Positions 53,287 through 63,179 of a stretch of 64,000 nucleotides of DNA are shown here, in pieces. A program made the translations under genes and the position numbers. The notes beneath the pieces were generated by a model. The model saw only the letters and a program-made list of their open reading frames with translations. It did no database searches and was not told the DNA's origin. Source of the DNA: Aquabacter spiritensis (lineage in GTDB: Bacteria > Pseudomonadota > Alphaproteobacteria > Rhizobiales > Xanthobacteraceae); contig NZ_SMAI01000006.1 in NCBI RefSeq assembly GCF_004346185.1, positions 186,001 through 250,000 on the forward strand, in the 5' to 3' direction. Each line of letters begins with the position of its first letter. Within the stretch, counting starts at the first letter, position 1.

Positions 53287-53865
53287 TCATTGATCGGGAA
53301 CGCGCGCACTGCGCGGCCATTCGCGCGAGACATTGTCCAGAAAGTCAAAGACGAGTTTGGCCACGCCGTCCCACGCGCGTTCAGTGAGATTCATTTCGTG
53401 GTTGCATGCCACGCCTTCGATTCTGACGCATGGCGACAGATTGTGTCGCCTTGCATCGTCCGGCGTGCCGTAACAGTCGGACGCGCCCTGCACGATCAAT
53501 GTCGGCGTCCGCAGCGCCAGCAAGTGCGCGACACGCGTCGGATCGGGGGCGGCTTTGGGCGGTTGAAACGGGTAACCCAATACGACCACCGCGAGAAGTC
53601 TTCCCCCGCTTGCTGCGACCGACACCGCGGCAAGGCCGCCCGAGGATCGCCCGACCGCGACGACGTCTTCGCCGTCTGCCAAGGCGAGGGCGGCTTGCAA
53701 GGCCGATCGTTTTTCCTCGACCGGCGCCCAGTGCTTTTTGAGGATTTTTTCGTGGCCGATAAAGACGTCGCCGGCCGCCTCGAGGCGCTCGCGCATCGCA
53801 GCTTCGATATGTCGATCAGCAGGGTATGAGCCACCTCCGAGGTAAAGAAACGTTCGGCGGGTCAT
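53287..53865 (-). CDS. Small alpha/beta hydrolase (dienelactone-hydrolase-like)
   Basis: A 192-residue protein from ATG 53865 (a TTG at 53883 is possible). The nucleophile elbow is G-R-S-S-G-G near residue 74, the acid lies in Q-G-A-S-D-C-Y-G near 131, and the histidine in C-N-H-E-M near 157, so a Ser-Asp-His triad is present. The start lacks a leader peptide, so it is cytoplasmic. Substrate unknown. It lies convergent with and just downstream of the tRNA-Thr gene. Confidence 0.75.
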   Translation of the reverse strand: MTRRTFLYLGGGSYPADRHIEAAMRERLEAAGDVFIGHEKILKKHWAPVEEKRSALQAALALADGEDVVAVGRSSGGLAAVSVAASGGRLLAVVVLGYPFQPPKAAPDPTRVAHLLALRTPTLIVQGASDCYGTPDDARRHNLSPCVRIEGVACNHEMNLTERAWDGVAKLVFDFLDNVSREWPRSARVPDQ

Positions 53866-54264
53866 CTTGGATGATTCCGGCAAGAGCGCGATCCGATCAA
53901 ACGCGCCGCGATTCGATAAAAAAGCTTCTCTATCAATGACTTAGCGACCCATTCACCGATCCTGTCATTCGACGGGATCGGATCGGGCGCCAAATGTTTT
54001 CGAACACGAGAGGCGACTCAATAAACCGACGCCCTGCAACATAATCTGATCAGGCTCTCGCCAAAGCAAGCAGACGTGACCCCTGATGTCGACCGAATAG
54101 TTTGGCTTCCGCCGCAGGGGTCAGCGAGCGGGCGACGGCGATCAGCCCCGAGGGGGGCGACGGTGTGCGGCAAGATTTCATCTTCGACGGCGGGGACCGG
54201 GCGGCAGGCGGACACCGCCCGCTCGCCCGCCGGCCCGCGCGCCGGGCCTGGGGCGCGGTGCCGC
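53866..54264. other. Gap between hydrolase and autotransporter genes
   Basis: About 400 bases without a credible gene. Bases 53900-54070 are markedly less GC-rich than the surroundings and would contain the hydrolase promoter. A GGCCCG/CGGGCC hairpin at 54232-54248 sits just after the autotransporter stop and may end its transcript. No tRNA-derived direct repeat or integrase is visible. Confidence 0.4.
54232..54248 (-). terminator. Hairpin after the autotransporter stop
   Basis: A six-bp stem (GGCCCG with CGGGCC) and five-base loop begin 16 bases beyond the autotransporter stop. It is GC-rich but lacks a T tract, so it is only a candidate terminator. Confidence 0.35.
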
Positions 54265-57200
54265 TCAGAACGGCACGGCGAGTCGGGCACTCAATTCCTG
54301 ATTGAGGTAATCATCGCCAATGTCCGCCTTGTATTCCGCCTTGATCTCGTAGCCCTTGGTGCTGAAGAGCTGCAGGCCGGCCGCCAGGTTCACCAGGGTT
54401 TGCGGGATCGTCACCTCGGTGGTGAAGGTGGCGATGGGGTCTCCGGCAGCGGCCAAAGTGACGTCCAGCGGCATGCTGTCCTTGGCGAAGAAGGTCATGC
54501 CCACGGTCGCAAAGGGGCGCAGCCACAGATCGCTCGAGAGGTCCACGCGGCCGCCGAATTCTACGTTCGGGCTCACCGCGAGGTTCCATTGCTCGGCGCC
54601 GGAGAAACCGAGTGTCGGACCGAATCCCTGCTCTTGATAGCTCGGCATATGGGTGTAGAGGATGTCGAGGTCGGCATAGGGCTTCACGTACCAATTGGCG
54701 AAGGCGAACTCGTAGCTCGCCCGGAGCCGCGCCGCGGCCGTGAGCACGTTGGCGGTGCCGCTCGACGTGCTCACGGACGGGCCGATATCGAGCACGCGGT
54801 CCGTCTCGTAACTGCCGAAGCCGAGATGACCGGATGCCGAGAAGAGCCAGGGGCCGATCTGGTGCTTCAGCGAGATCGCCGCGTCCGCGCCATTTCCCGA
54901 CGTGCTGGAATAGCCGTCCGACCCGTTCAGCCAGGATTGGGTGAAGCCGACGGTCGCCCCGAGGAACCAATCGGTGACGATCTCCTTCTGGACACCGACC
55001 CGGTAGGTGACGGCATTCGCATCATAGCCGTCCATATCGTCCGACGAGGTCTGCCGGGTCCAATTGCCGATGATGCGGGCCCAGGCGCAGCTGGTTTCCT
55101 CCATCATCGTGCCGCTGCCCACGAACACCGGACAGCTCAAGGCGGCGTGCAGGGAGGCGCGCGCATTCAGGGTCTGGCTGGTCAGCGTGCTGGAGGATTC
55201 GTCCGGCGTGGCGCTATCGGCGGCCTGCTGGAAATCTTTCCGAGAGGTGGCGCGGGCCAGGTTGCCGAATGTCGTCGCGGCACTTTGCGACATCTTGCCC
55301 GGGGCCGCCACGCCCTTGTCCCAGGTCGTCTGAAGGCCGCCCAGCATATTCTTCTGACTGTCGGACAGGCCCGCCCCGCCGAAGGCGAGGAAATTGGCCT
55401 GCGGCGTGATCTTGACCCCGTTGGTCGTCGGAGCCTGGACCGCCCAGGTGAAGGGACTGCCGGTGTTCGCGGAGACGACCGTCAGCGTCGGGGTTTGCGC
55501 GATGTGCCCGTCGACGATGAGGAAGGTGTCCGGCCGCAAGCTGCCGACGACATTGGCGACCGCGGTTCCGGCAAGGGACCTGACGGACCCCGACACGTTC
55601 AGGACGTCGCTTCTCGGGGAATGGTCCGTCGCGCCGCTGGTGACGTCGACCAGTATCCGGCCGGACTTGGTCTGGCTGAAATCGCCCGTCAGGGACGCTT
55701 TGGAGATCGTCCCCACACCGCCGATGTCGAACGTCCCCAGATTGCCGAAGGCGCTGAGACCGGCACCACCCCGTCCGAGATTCACGGCGGCGGAGGCGAC
55801 GCTGACGCTGTCGGCACCGGTCCGATACGTCCCGTGATTCGTGAAGAAATTCGCCTCGCGGGTGTCGCCATAGGCCAGATTGATGCCGCCGATCATCGTG
55901 CCGTAATTGACCAGATTGTCGGTGCCGAACGAGGCCAGCACCGCCATTCCGGAGAGCGCCTTGACCGTGGCGTCGCTGTTCACCGTGATGGTGTTGGCGT
56001 TGATGCTGGGGCTCGGAATGGCGTCGCTGTTCATGTTTCCGCCGTCGATGCGGATGGCCGCGCCGGTTCCGCCGCCGCCTTCGAGCGTGCCGCCGCCATA
56101 GGTGATCGAGATGGTGCTGCCGGCCCGCTCGGAATTGAGGGCGCCGGTCTTGGTCTGCATTCCGCTCTGAGCGAAGATGCCGTAGGCGCCCTCCCCGGAG
56201 GCCGTGATCGATCCGCTATAGCTGACGGTGATCCCGCCCGCCCGACCGGCCCCGTTCCGCCGCTCGCCTCCGCTGGAGGCCGGCATCATTCCGGAATATT
56301 GCGCCGAGGTGCCGCCGCCCCCGGCGAGGCTCTGGGCGAAGATGCCATGCGCCGCTTTGCCCGACGTGGTGATCGTCGCCTTGTCCGCCGGCGACCCCAT
56401 GGCGATGGTCACCAGTCCGCCATCGCCGTTTCCACCCTCGCGGATAGTCAAGGGGGTGGCCTGGCCGTTCACCTTGCTGGCGCCGCCATAGCCGCCGCCG
56501 CCGCCGACGCTCTGGGCGAAGATGGCGATGGCATTGTCCCCGATTGTGGTGATGGCGGCCTTGCCGCCGAGCGTGACGGTGACATTGCCGCCCTTCCCGG
56601 CCGCGCCGCCGGCGCCGCCGAGGGTCAAGGTGGTGTCGTAGCCCCCAATCGATCCGCCGGAATTGGAGAAGCCCCCGCCGCCGCCGACCGATTGCGCCAT
56701 GATGCCGAACGCCGCCGTTCCGGAGGTGATGATGGTTCCGGAATGGGTGACCGAGACGGTATTGCCCACGCCGGCCATGCCGCCGCTGCCGCCCAGAACC
56801 AAGGCGCCGGAAATCGTCTTGTCCTTGCCGTCGGAGGCCGCCGCCTTGGCTGGGGCGGCCGGCGCCACCGCGCTGTCGGGCACGGTCTTCTCGACTCCCA
56901 GCGCCGCCATGAAGTCGTCGACCGCCTTCTGCGCCTGCTTCTCCTCCTCGGTCATCTCGGGAGCGATGCCGTCGTCGGGATTGACGACGAAGGCGCCGCC
57001 GCCACCGCCGACGCTCTGCGCGACGATGGCGTGCGCCTCCAGGCCCTTGGTGGAGATGGTGCTGCTGTTCGTCACCGTCACCGTACCGCCGTCCGCGCCG
57101 CTCCCGCCGCTGCCGCCGAGCGTGCCGTTGATCTGATACTTCTTGGTCTTGGCATCGTTGTCGGCGCCGATCGCGCCGACCCCGAGCCCGCCGCCGCCGC

Positions 57201-60200
57201 CGATGCTCTGCGCCATGATGGCGAAGGCGCTGTTTCCCACCGTCGTGATGCTGCCGGTATTGGTGACGATGACGCCGCCGCCGGAATTTCCGCTGCCGCC
57301 ATTGCCGCCGAAGGAGAAGGTGAAGCTGTTGGAATTCGCGCCGGAGGCCGAGGCCACGCCGCCATTGCCGCCGCCGCCGCCAATGCTCTGGGCGAAGATG
57401 CCGGTCGCGATATTGCCCGATGTTGCAATGCTGCCGTCATTGGTCACGGTGACCGCGCCGCCGCGGCCGCCGGACCCGCCGGAACCGCCGAAGCTCAAGG
57501 TCAAGGAGGCGTCGGGCAGCTTCTTGCCGCCGCTCTTCTGCTCCTTCTCCCAGTCCTTGTACTTCTTCTGGACCTCGTTGAATCCTTTGGCGATGTCGGA
57601 ATCCAGGAGCTTTTTGTAGAAGTCGGTCGACTTGATATCCTTGGTCAGCTGTTCCAGCTTTTCTTTTTCGGTCTTGTTGGCCTTGTCCGCCGCCCATTTG
57701 TCGTATGCCGTGATGCCGACCAGTTCCTTGACCTTGGCGAGCGCGCCGCCGACGACGTCGGGCTTGCTCTGGCGCTTGGCGGTCATGGTGCCGCCATTGC
57801 CGCCGCCGCCACCCACGCTCTGCGCCGAGATGCCATAGGCGCCGTCGGCATGGGTGAGGATCTTGCCGCCGGCTTGGTTTTCCACCACCACATTGCCACC
57901 GGTGCCGCCACCGGCGCCTTTTCCGCCGATCTGGAGGCGGGCCGTCAGCGTGCCTTGGCCGCCGGCCTGATAGCCGCCGGCATTGCCGCCGCCGCCGCCG
58001 ACGCTCTGAGCGAAGATGCCGGCCGAATTCGAGCCGAAGGTCTCGATCCTGGCGCTGTTTTTGACCGTCGCGGCCTTTCCGGACCCGCCGAGCCCGCCAT
58101 CGCCGCCCACATTCAGATTGCCGGAGAAAACATCGGCCATCGGAAGCTTCTTGACGAAGCCGTCGATGGTCTTGTCCCAGGAGAAGCCGCCCGAGGCGGA
58201 GGCGTCGCCGATCGCGCCGTTGCCGCCGCCGCCACCGATGCTCTGGGCGACGATGCCGGTCGCGAATTCGCCGCGGGTCTCGATCCGGTTGGTGTTCGTG
58301 ACGGTGACTTCGCCGCCATCCCCCGAGCCGCCGCCCTTTCCGCCGATCGAGGAGGCAATGCCGATATTCTGCTTGGTGCCGATGACATCCACCGTCGCGG
58401 TGGCGTCGCCGCCATTGCCGCCGCCGCCGCCAACGCTCATCGCCCGAATGCCGATCGCGCCGGTGCCCTGGGTGACGATGGCGCCGCTATTGGTGACTGT
58501 GACGACGCCGCCGCCACCGATGCCCTTCCCGCCGGTGCCGCCGACGGTGTAGCTGCCGCTGATCGACTTCTGTCCGGGCATGGCGATGGACAGAGCATAG
58601 GACGCCGCGCTGCCGGCATCGCCGCCGCCGCCGCCGATGCTCATCGCTTCGACGCCCAGCGCATTCACGCCCGACGTCGCGATCGTTCCGGTATTGGTGA
58701 CCGTGACCTTACCGCCGCCGCCGCCATCGCCGCCGCTGCCGCCCACGGTATAGGTCAAGGAGACGGTCGGCGAATTGGTGCCGGGAATGCCCTGCGCGAG
58801 CGCCATCGCCTTTGCGCTCCCGCCCATGCCGCCGCCGCCGCCGACGCTCTGCGCCCGGATGCCCAGCGCATTGGCGCCCGAAGTGGTGAGAAGCGCATCA
58901 TTGGTGACGGTGACTTCGCCGCCGGTGCCGCCGGCGCCGCCGCTGCCGCCGATCGCGATCGCGATCGCGCCGCCGAAGCCACCTGCGACCGTGTTCGCGG
59001 TCCCGCCGGCGCCGCCGGCGCCGCCGACGCTCTGCGCGAAGATGGCTGTTGCCGATTCCCCGGCCGTGGCGATGCTGGCGATCGGTGCGGCCTGTCCGGA
59101 ACTGGTGGACGCGGTGCGGTTGGTGACCGTGACAATGCCGCCGTCGCCCCCCGTCCCGCCGCTTCCGCCGAGCGCCAGGGAGAAGAAGATCGATCCGGAA
59201 TTGACCGAGCCGCCCCGCCCCCCGCCGCCGCCGACGCTCTGCGCCAGGATGCCGTAGGCGCCCGCCCCTTCGGTGGCGATACTGCCGGTATTGGCGACGG
59301 TGACGTGCCGGCCGAAGCCGCCGGTCCCACCCGCACCGCCGCTCGCGAAGAAGGCGGCGCTGCCGCCATTGCCGCCCGCGGAATTGCCCGAGAACGGCTC
59401 CGCCGAGAACGCATCCCCGCCGCGCCCGCCGCCGACGCTTTGGGCGACGATCGCCGTCGCGCCGACGCCGAGGGTCGCGATGCGTCCCGTATTGATCACG
59501 GTGACGTCGTTGCCCGCCCCCGCCGCCGCGCCGGCACCGCCCTTGAACACGCCGAACCCGCCGGAGCCGCCGCTGCCGCCGACGGACTGCGCCAGAATGC
59601 CGAAGCTGTAGTTTCCCGACGTCGTGATCGTGCCGTTCTGGGTGACCCTGACGACACCGGTCCTCCCGCCCTGGCTGCCGCTTCCCGAAACGGCGTCCGC
59701 GCCGACACCGCCGACGCTCTGTGCCACGATCGCGGCCGAATTCGCCCCCTTGGTCGTGACGAGCGCGGTGTCGGCCGTTGTGACGGTCACGTCGTTTCCG
59801 CCGCCGCCGACCGTGGGGCGGTCGCCGTGCAGCCAGAAATTCTGCCCTTTTCCGCCGGCGCCACCGAGCGATTCCGCGACGATCGCCGGCGCGTTGCTAC
59901 CGTCCGTGCTGACGGCGCCGCTGGCCAAAACGGTCACGACGCCCCCATCGCCGCCGGGATGGCTGTCGGCCCAAGCCTGCGGATTGCCGCCGGCGCCGGC
60001 AGCACCGCCGCGCGACTGCGCCCAGATGCCCGCGAGCCGTCCCCCCGTCGCCGTGATGTTGGAGGTCACGGTCAGATTGACCTGCCCGGCCGTGCCGCCG
60101 CGCCCGGACTGGCCGCCGCCTCCGCCCTCGCCGCCGCGCGAATAAACCAGGAGCAGGGCCGAATTCCCGGCCGGCGTGCCGGACCGCCCGGCCAGATCGC

Positions 60201-60561
60201 CGCTCTGCTTCACAAACACGTCGCCGGCCCAGCCGCCATCGCTCGCATTATCTACGGCCGTCAGGGTTCTGAGCCCGTTCCCGCCCTTGCCACCGGCGGC
60301 GCCTATGGTGACCGCAGGTCCGATTGCCGAGAGGGTCGTGAAGTAATTGTCGCTAACCGTGATGGCGCCGACGGTCTCGCCGGGTGTCGAGGGGTCGTTG
60401 AACCCAAAATAAACGAGACGCGCATTCTGGCCGTCCTTGCCGGTGAGGACGAGCCGGTCAGTGTCTTCCGCCCCGGCGCGCGTCGCCGCCAGAGATCCCG
60501 CCAAAATCAGCACCGCGGCACTCGCGCCAAGGCTCAGCCTGCGCTTCAGGCTCAAAGTCAT
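54265..60561 (-). CDS. Glycine-rich repeat autotransporter adhesin-type protein
   Basis: A 2098-residue type V secretion protein. The chosen start at 60561 follows GAAGGTGGG and gives a signal peptide (L-G-A-S-A-A-V-L-I-L-A-G-S-L-A-A-T-R-A-G-A, cleaved near 31). The passenger, about 31-1800, has roughly 20 repeats of the G-I-x-A-Q-S-V-G-G-G-G-G type alternating with T-V-T-N-x-G-x-I-x-T strands, typical of a beta-helix. Two charged helical inserts break it (about 939-1017, Lys/Glu-rich, and about 1192-1247, Ala/Asp-rich). A C-terminal beta-barrel (about 1810-2098) ends in L-A-V-P-F with terminal Phe. It probably forms a surface adhesin; cleavage of the passenger is not shown by the sequence. 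Confidence 0.9.
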   Translation of the reverse strand: MTLSLKRRLSLGASAAVLILAGSLAATRAGAEDTDRLVLTGKDGQNARLVYFGFNDPSTPGETVGAITVSDNYFTTLSAIGPAVTIGAAGGKGGNGLRTLTAVDNASDGGWAGDVFVKQSGDLAGRSGTPAGNSALLLVYSRGGEGGGGGQSGRGGTAGQVNLTVTSNITATGGRLAGIWAQSRGGAAGAGGNPQAWADSHPGGDGGVVTVLASGAVSTDGSNAPAIVAESLGGAGGKGQNFWLHGDRPTVGGGGNDVTVTTADTALVTTKGANSAAIVAQSVGGVGADAVSGSGSQGGRTGVVRVTQNGTITTSGNYSFGILAQSVGGSGGSGGFGVFKGGAGAAAGAGNDVTVINTGRIATLGVGATAIVAQSVGGGRGGDAFSAEPFSGNSAGGNGGSAAFFASGGAGGTGGFGRHVTVANTGSIATEGAGAYGILAQSVGGGGGRGGSVNSGSIFFSLALGGSGGTGGDGGIVTVTNRTASTSSGQAAPIASIATAGESATAIFAQSVGGAGGAGGTANTVAGGFGGAIAIAIGGSGGAGGTGGEVTVTNDALLTTSGANALGIRAQSVGGGGGMGGSAKAMALAQGIPGTNSPTVSLTYTVGGSGGDGGGGGKVTVTNTGTIATSGVNALGVEAMSIGGGGGDAGSAASYALSIAMPGQKSISGSYTVGGTGGKGIGGGGVVTVTNSGAIVTQGTGAIGIRAMSVGGGGGNGGDATATVDVIGTKQNIGIASSIGGKGGGSGDGGEVTVTNTNRIETRGEFATGIVAQSIGGGGGNGAIGDASASGGFSWDKTIDGFVKKLPMADVFSGNLNVGGDGGLGGSGKAATVKNSARIETFGSNSAGIFAQSVGGGGGNAGGYQAGGQGTLTARLQIGGKGAGGGTGGNVVVENQAGGKILTHADGAYGISAQSVGGGGGNGGTMTAKRQSKPDVVGGALAKVKELVGITAYDKWAADKANKTEKEKLEQLTKDIKSTDFYKKLLDSDIAKGFNEVQKKYKDWEKEQKSGGKKLPDASLTLSFGGSGGSGGRGGAVTVTNDGSIATSGNIATGIFAQSIGGGGGNGGVASASGANSNSFTFSFGGNGGSGNSGGGVIVTNTGSITTVGNSAFAIMAQSIGGGGGLGVGAIGADNDAKTKKYQINGTLGGSGGSGADGGTVTVTNSSTISTKGLEAHAIVAQSVGGGGGAFVVNPDDGIAPEMTEEEKQAQKAVDDFMAALGVEKTVPDSAVAPAAPAKAAASDGKDKTISGALVLGGSGGMAGVGNTVSVTHSGTIITSGTAAFGIMAQSVGGGGGFSNSGGSIGGYDTTLTLGGAGGAAGKGGNVTVTLGGKAAITTIGDNAIAIFAQSVGGGGGYGGASKVNGQATPLTIREGGNGDGGLVTIAMGSPADKATITTSGKAAHGIFAQSLAGGGGTSAQYSGMMPASSGGERRNGAGRAGGITVSYSGSITASGEGAYGIFAQSGMQTKTGALNSERAGSTISITYGGGTLEGGGGTGAAIRIDGGNMNSDAIPSPSINANTITVNSDATVKALSGMAVLASFGTDNLVNYGTMIGGINLAYGDTREANFFTNHGTYRTGADSVSVASAAVNLGRGGAGLSAFGNLGTFDIGGVGTISKASLTGDFSQTKSGRILVDVTSGATDHSPRSDVLNVSGSVRSLAGTAVANVVGSLRPDTFLIVDGHIAQTPTLTVVSANTGSPFTWAVQAPTTNGVKITPQANFLAFGGAGLSDSQKNMLGGLQTTWDKGVAAPGKMSQSAATTFGNLARATSRKDFQQAADSATPDESSSTLTSQTLNARASLHAALSCPVFVGSGTMMEETSCAWARIIGNWTRQTSSDDMDGYDANAVTYRVGVQKEIVTDWFLGATVGFTQSWLNGSDGYSSTSGNGADAAISLKHQIGPWLFSASGHLGFGSYETDRVLDIGPSVSTSSGTANVLTAAARLRASYEFAFANWYVKPYADLDILYTHMPSYQEQGFGPTLGFSGAEQWNLAVSPNVEFGGRVDLSSDLWLRPFATVGMTFFAKDSMPLDVTLAAAGDPIATFTTEVTIPQTLVNLAAGLQLFSTKGYEIKAEYKADIGDDYLNQELSARLAVPF

Positions 60562-60888
60562 CCCACCTTCATAAAATGAAAGACTATGTAACAAATTTTT
60601 CGATTTGCCCGAATTACGCTTTAATGAAGTCAACATTATCAACGCTCCCCAGCGAACATGCGCCATCGTATTCAACTAACCAATACACCGAGCATATATC
60701 ACTGAAATTTTCCCGCCTATAGCGGCTTTATACATGCCGGGTCGTATTCTTGTTTGCGCCTGCCGCCTGATCGCCCTCGGCGCCTTGCCCTGGGCGTCAG
60801 TCCGACATCCCCTTGCCTTGCCAGCGGTTTTCCCGCAGCTGTCCTTGGCGCTGCCGTGACCCGCACGGCCAGAAAGGACGCCCTGCCC
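60562..60888. promoter_or_regulatory. AT-rich divergent promoter region for autotransporter and transaminase
   Basis: The first 150 bases (60565-60720) are strikingly AT-rich for this genome, with runs such as CAAATTTTTCG and GCATATATCAC, and should hold the autotransporter promoter. The AGAAAGGA ribosome-binding site for the transaminase lies at 60871-60878. No operator of clear symmetry is seen. Confidence 0.45.
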
Positions 60889-62274
60889 ATGCCCTTCGTC
60901 GCCGAGGCCGCTTCGCGCCCGAATTCTCCCGAGGCCCGCGACACGGCCTTCGTCGTCCACGGCCTCACCAATCTGCGCCGCCATCTGGACGAGGGACCGC
61001 TGGTGATCGAAAGCGGCCGCGGGGTGTGGGTGCGCGACCGGCACGGCCGCGACTATCTCGAAGGCATGTCCGGCCTGTGGTGCCTGTCCCTGGGCTATGG
61101 CGAGACGCGGCTGATCGAGGCCTGCCGGCGCCAGATGGAGACTTTGGCCTATGCCCACCTCACCAACCACCGGTCGCATCCGGCGGTCATCGATCTTGCG
61201 GAAAAGCTGATCGAGATCGCCCCCGTGCCCATGTCGCACGTCTGGTTCGCCAATTCCGGCTCGGAGGCGGCCGACTGCGCCGCGCGGCTGTGCTGGTATT
61301 ACTGGAACGCGCAGGATGCGCCCGAACGGCGGAAATTTCTGGCCCACCGGCGCGCCTATCACGGCAACACCATCGCCGCCGCCAGCCTGACGGGGGCCGA
61401 CTATGCCCACCGGCAGTTCAACCTCCCGCTGGACGGCTTCCTGCACGTCGCCTGCCCGGACTATGTCACCGACGCCCTGGAGGAGGAGAGCGAGCAGGCC
61501 TTCTCCGAGCGTCTGCTCGCCGACCTCGAGGCCCTGATCGCCCGCGAGGGGCCGGAGACCATCGCGGCTTTCTTCACCGAGCCGATCCTCGCGGCCGGTG
61601 GGGTGGTCATCCCGCCCCAGGCCTATCTCGACGGCCTTCAGATCCTGCTGCGCAAGCACGGCATCCTGCTCGTCGCCGACGAGGTGGTGACGGCCTTCGG
61701 GCGCACCGGCGAGATGTTCGGCTGCACCACGATGGGGTTGGCGCCCGATTTGATCGTCTGCGCCAAAGGCATCACCAGCGCCTATTTCCCCTTGTCTGCG
61801 GTGCTGATCAATGCGCGGGTGTTCGACGCCATGGTGGCGCAGAGCGATCGCCTCCCGCTGTTCGGGCTGACCATGACCTATTCGGGCCATCCGGTCGGCT
61901 GCGCGGTCGCGTGCGAGGCGATCCGCATCTATGAGGACGATGCGATCGTCGCGCGCGTGCGCCGGCTGGAGCCGGTTCTGCTCGACAGTCTGCGCCGCAG
62001 CCTCCGCGGATCGGCGATCGTGGGGTATATCCGTGGCCGCGGCCTGCTCGCCGGGGTGCAATTGATGGCGCGCCGGCATCCCGTGCAGACGTTCGACCCC
62101 ACGCAGCGCATCGGCCCGCTCTGTGCCGACGCCGCACAGGCTCAGGGGCTGTTCGTGCGCGCGATCGGAGACACGCTCGCCATCTGTCCGCCTCTGACCA
62201 TTTCGGAGAGCGAAATCGAAATCCTGGCGGACCGGCTCGCGCGCGGAATCGCCGATGTGGAAAAGGATCTGTGA
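60889..62274 (+). CDS. Second class-III PLP transaminase (omega-amino acid type)
   Basis: A 461-residue enzyme starting at ATG 60889. Landmarks: G-M-S-G-L-W-C near residue 60, F-A-N-S-G-S-E-A-A near 121, Y-H-G-N-T-I near 161, D-E-V-V-T-A-F-G-R-T-G near 264, and PLP lysine in C-A-K-G-I-T-S-A-Y near 292. It is related to the transaminase at 44-45 kb but clearly distinct. Such enzymes move amino groups from omega-amino acids or amines to pyruvate. Its stop TGA shares a base with the next ATG (TGATG), so it is coupled to a solute-binding-like protein. Confidence 0.86.
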   Translation: MPFVAEAASRPNSPEARDTAFVVHGLTNLRRHLDEGPLVIESGRGVWVRDRHGRDYLEGMSGLWCLSLGYGETRLIEACRRQMETLAYAHLTNHRSHPAVIDLAEKLIEIAPVPMSHVWFANSGSEAADCAARLCWYYWNAQDAPERRKFLAHRRAYHGNTIAAASLTGADYAHRQFNLPLDGFLHVACPDYVTDALEEESEQAFSERLLADLEALIAREGPETIAAFFTEPILAAGGVVIPPQAYLDGLQILLRKHGILLVADEVVTAFGRTGEMFGCTTMGLAPDLIVCAKGITSAYFPLSAVLINARVFDAMVAQSDRLPLFGLTMTYSGHPVGCAVACEAIRIYEDDAIVARVRRLEPVLLDSLRRSLRGSAIVGYIRGRGLLAGVQLMARRHPVQTFDPTQRIGPLCADAAQAQGLFVRAIGDTLAICPPLTISESEIEILADRLARGIADVEKDL

Positions 62275-63032
62275 TGTCCGGCCCCCTGCAGACACCGCCC
62301 GCCGACGCCGCGACGGTTCAGAAACTCGCCCCGACCGGCCGCCTCCAGGCCGGCGTCGTCCAGGCCCCGTCGGCGGGCGTGTTCTTCGTCCTCGCCACAC
62401 AAGCGTCCCCGGAGGGGGTCGCGGTGGATTTCCTGACAGCGCTCGCGGGGGCGGCCGGGATTCCGATCGATTTCACCGTCTTCCCCAATTCCGGGGAATG
62501 CACCGAGGCCCTCGCCGCCGGCGCCATCGACGTGGCGTTCATGCCGGTGGACGACGAGCGGCGGCGCAAGGTGGCCTTCGGGCCGGCTTATTACCTTCTG
62601 CGCAGCACGTTTCTCATCGCGGCGGGAAGCGACATCCGCAGTCTCGCCGACTACCAGACGCGCGGCCGGCGCTTCGTGGGCATTGCAGGGACCACCACCT
62701 TGCGGGCCGCGGTGCGGATGTTCGGCCCCGAGCGGGCCGTCGCCGCGCCGTCCGTCGCGGAGGCGATGCGGCAGGTCTCGACCGGCGAGGCCGACGCCGT
62801 CGCCCTTTCGGAAGACTATCTGCGCATGGTGCAGCCGGAGGTGCCGGGCTCGCACCTTCTCGCGGAGGCGTTTCAGGAAACCAGCGTCTCGGTCGCGGTG
62901 CCCAAGGGGCGGCCGGACGCGCTGGCCTTTGTCGGCGCCTTCGTCGAGCGCGCGAAGCAGTCCGGCCTGCTGCGCGGCATCTTCGACCGCCACGGCCTCG
63001 AAGCCCAGCCGCTCGCCCCGGCCGGTGTATGA
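62274..63032 (+). CDS. Signal-less solute-binding-protein-like protein coupled to a transaminase
   Basis: A 252-residue protein with the fold of the extracellular amino-acid binding family (SBP type 3): G-R-L-Q-A-G-V near residue 22, A-I-D-V-A-F-M-P near 84, V-A-F-G-P-A-Y-Y near 100, G-I-A-G-T-T-T near 136, and G-E-A-D-A-V-A-L near 164. Unlike normal members it has no signal peptide or lipobox, so it should remain in the cytoplasm or act as a fused-type sensor. It is translationally coupled to the transaminase, with an AAAAGGA site in the preceding gene. No transport genes are adjacent. Its role is unclear. Confidence 0.7.
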   Translation: MSGPLQTPPADAATVQKLAPTGRLQAGVVQAPSAGVFFVLATQASPEGVAVDFLTALAGAAGIPIDFTVFPNSGECTEALAAGAIDVAFMPVDDERRRKVAFGPAYYLLRSTFLIAAGSDIRSLADYQTRGRRFVGIAGTTTLRAAVRMFGPERAVAAPSVAEAMRQVSTGEADAVALSEDYLRMVQPEVPGSHLLAEAFQETSVSVAVPKGRPDALAFVGAFVERAKQSGLLRGIFDRHGLEAQPLAPAGV

Positions 63033-63179
63033 GCCGGGTGCAGGGCCGCCGCCGCGTCGCCCCCTCTGTGGTCAGGCCAAAGGACCCGAGGACACACGCG
63101 CTTCAGTAGAAATGAAAGCCGCTACAATTGAATAATTCGCATGTCGCTCTACACTGCCGGACAGGAAGCGGAGGGCGTC

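Noticed and set aside
54265-60561. Regularly spaced short repeats that might suggest a CRISPR or repeat array
   Set aside because: The repeats are in frame, differ in sequence and encode the G-I-x-A-Q-S-V-G-G motif of an autotransporter. There are no unique spacers or cas genes.
54076-60579. A plus-strand open frame of more than 2000 codons opposite the autotransporter
   Set aside because: It is the mirror of a glycine- and alanine-rich coding sequence at high GC. It has no signal peptide, domain or ribosome-binding site, while the minus-strand frame has a full signal peptide, repeats and beta-barrel.
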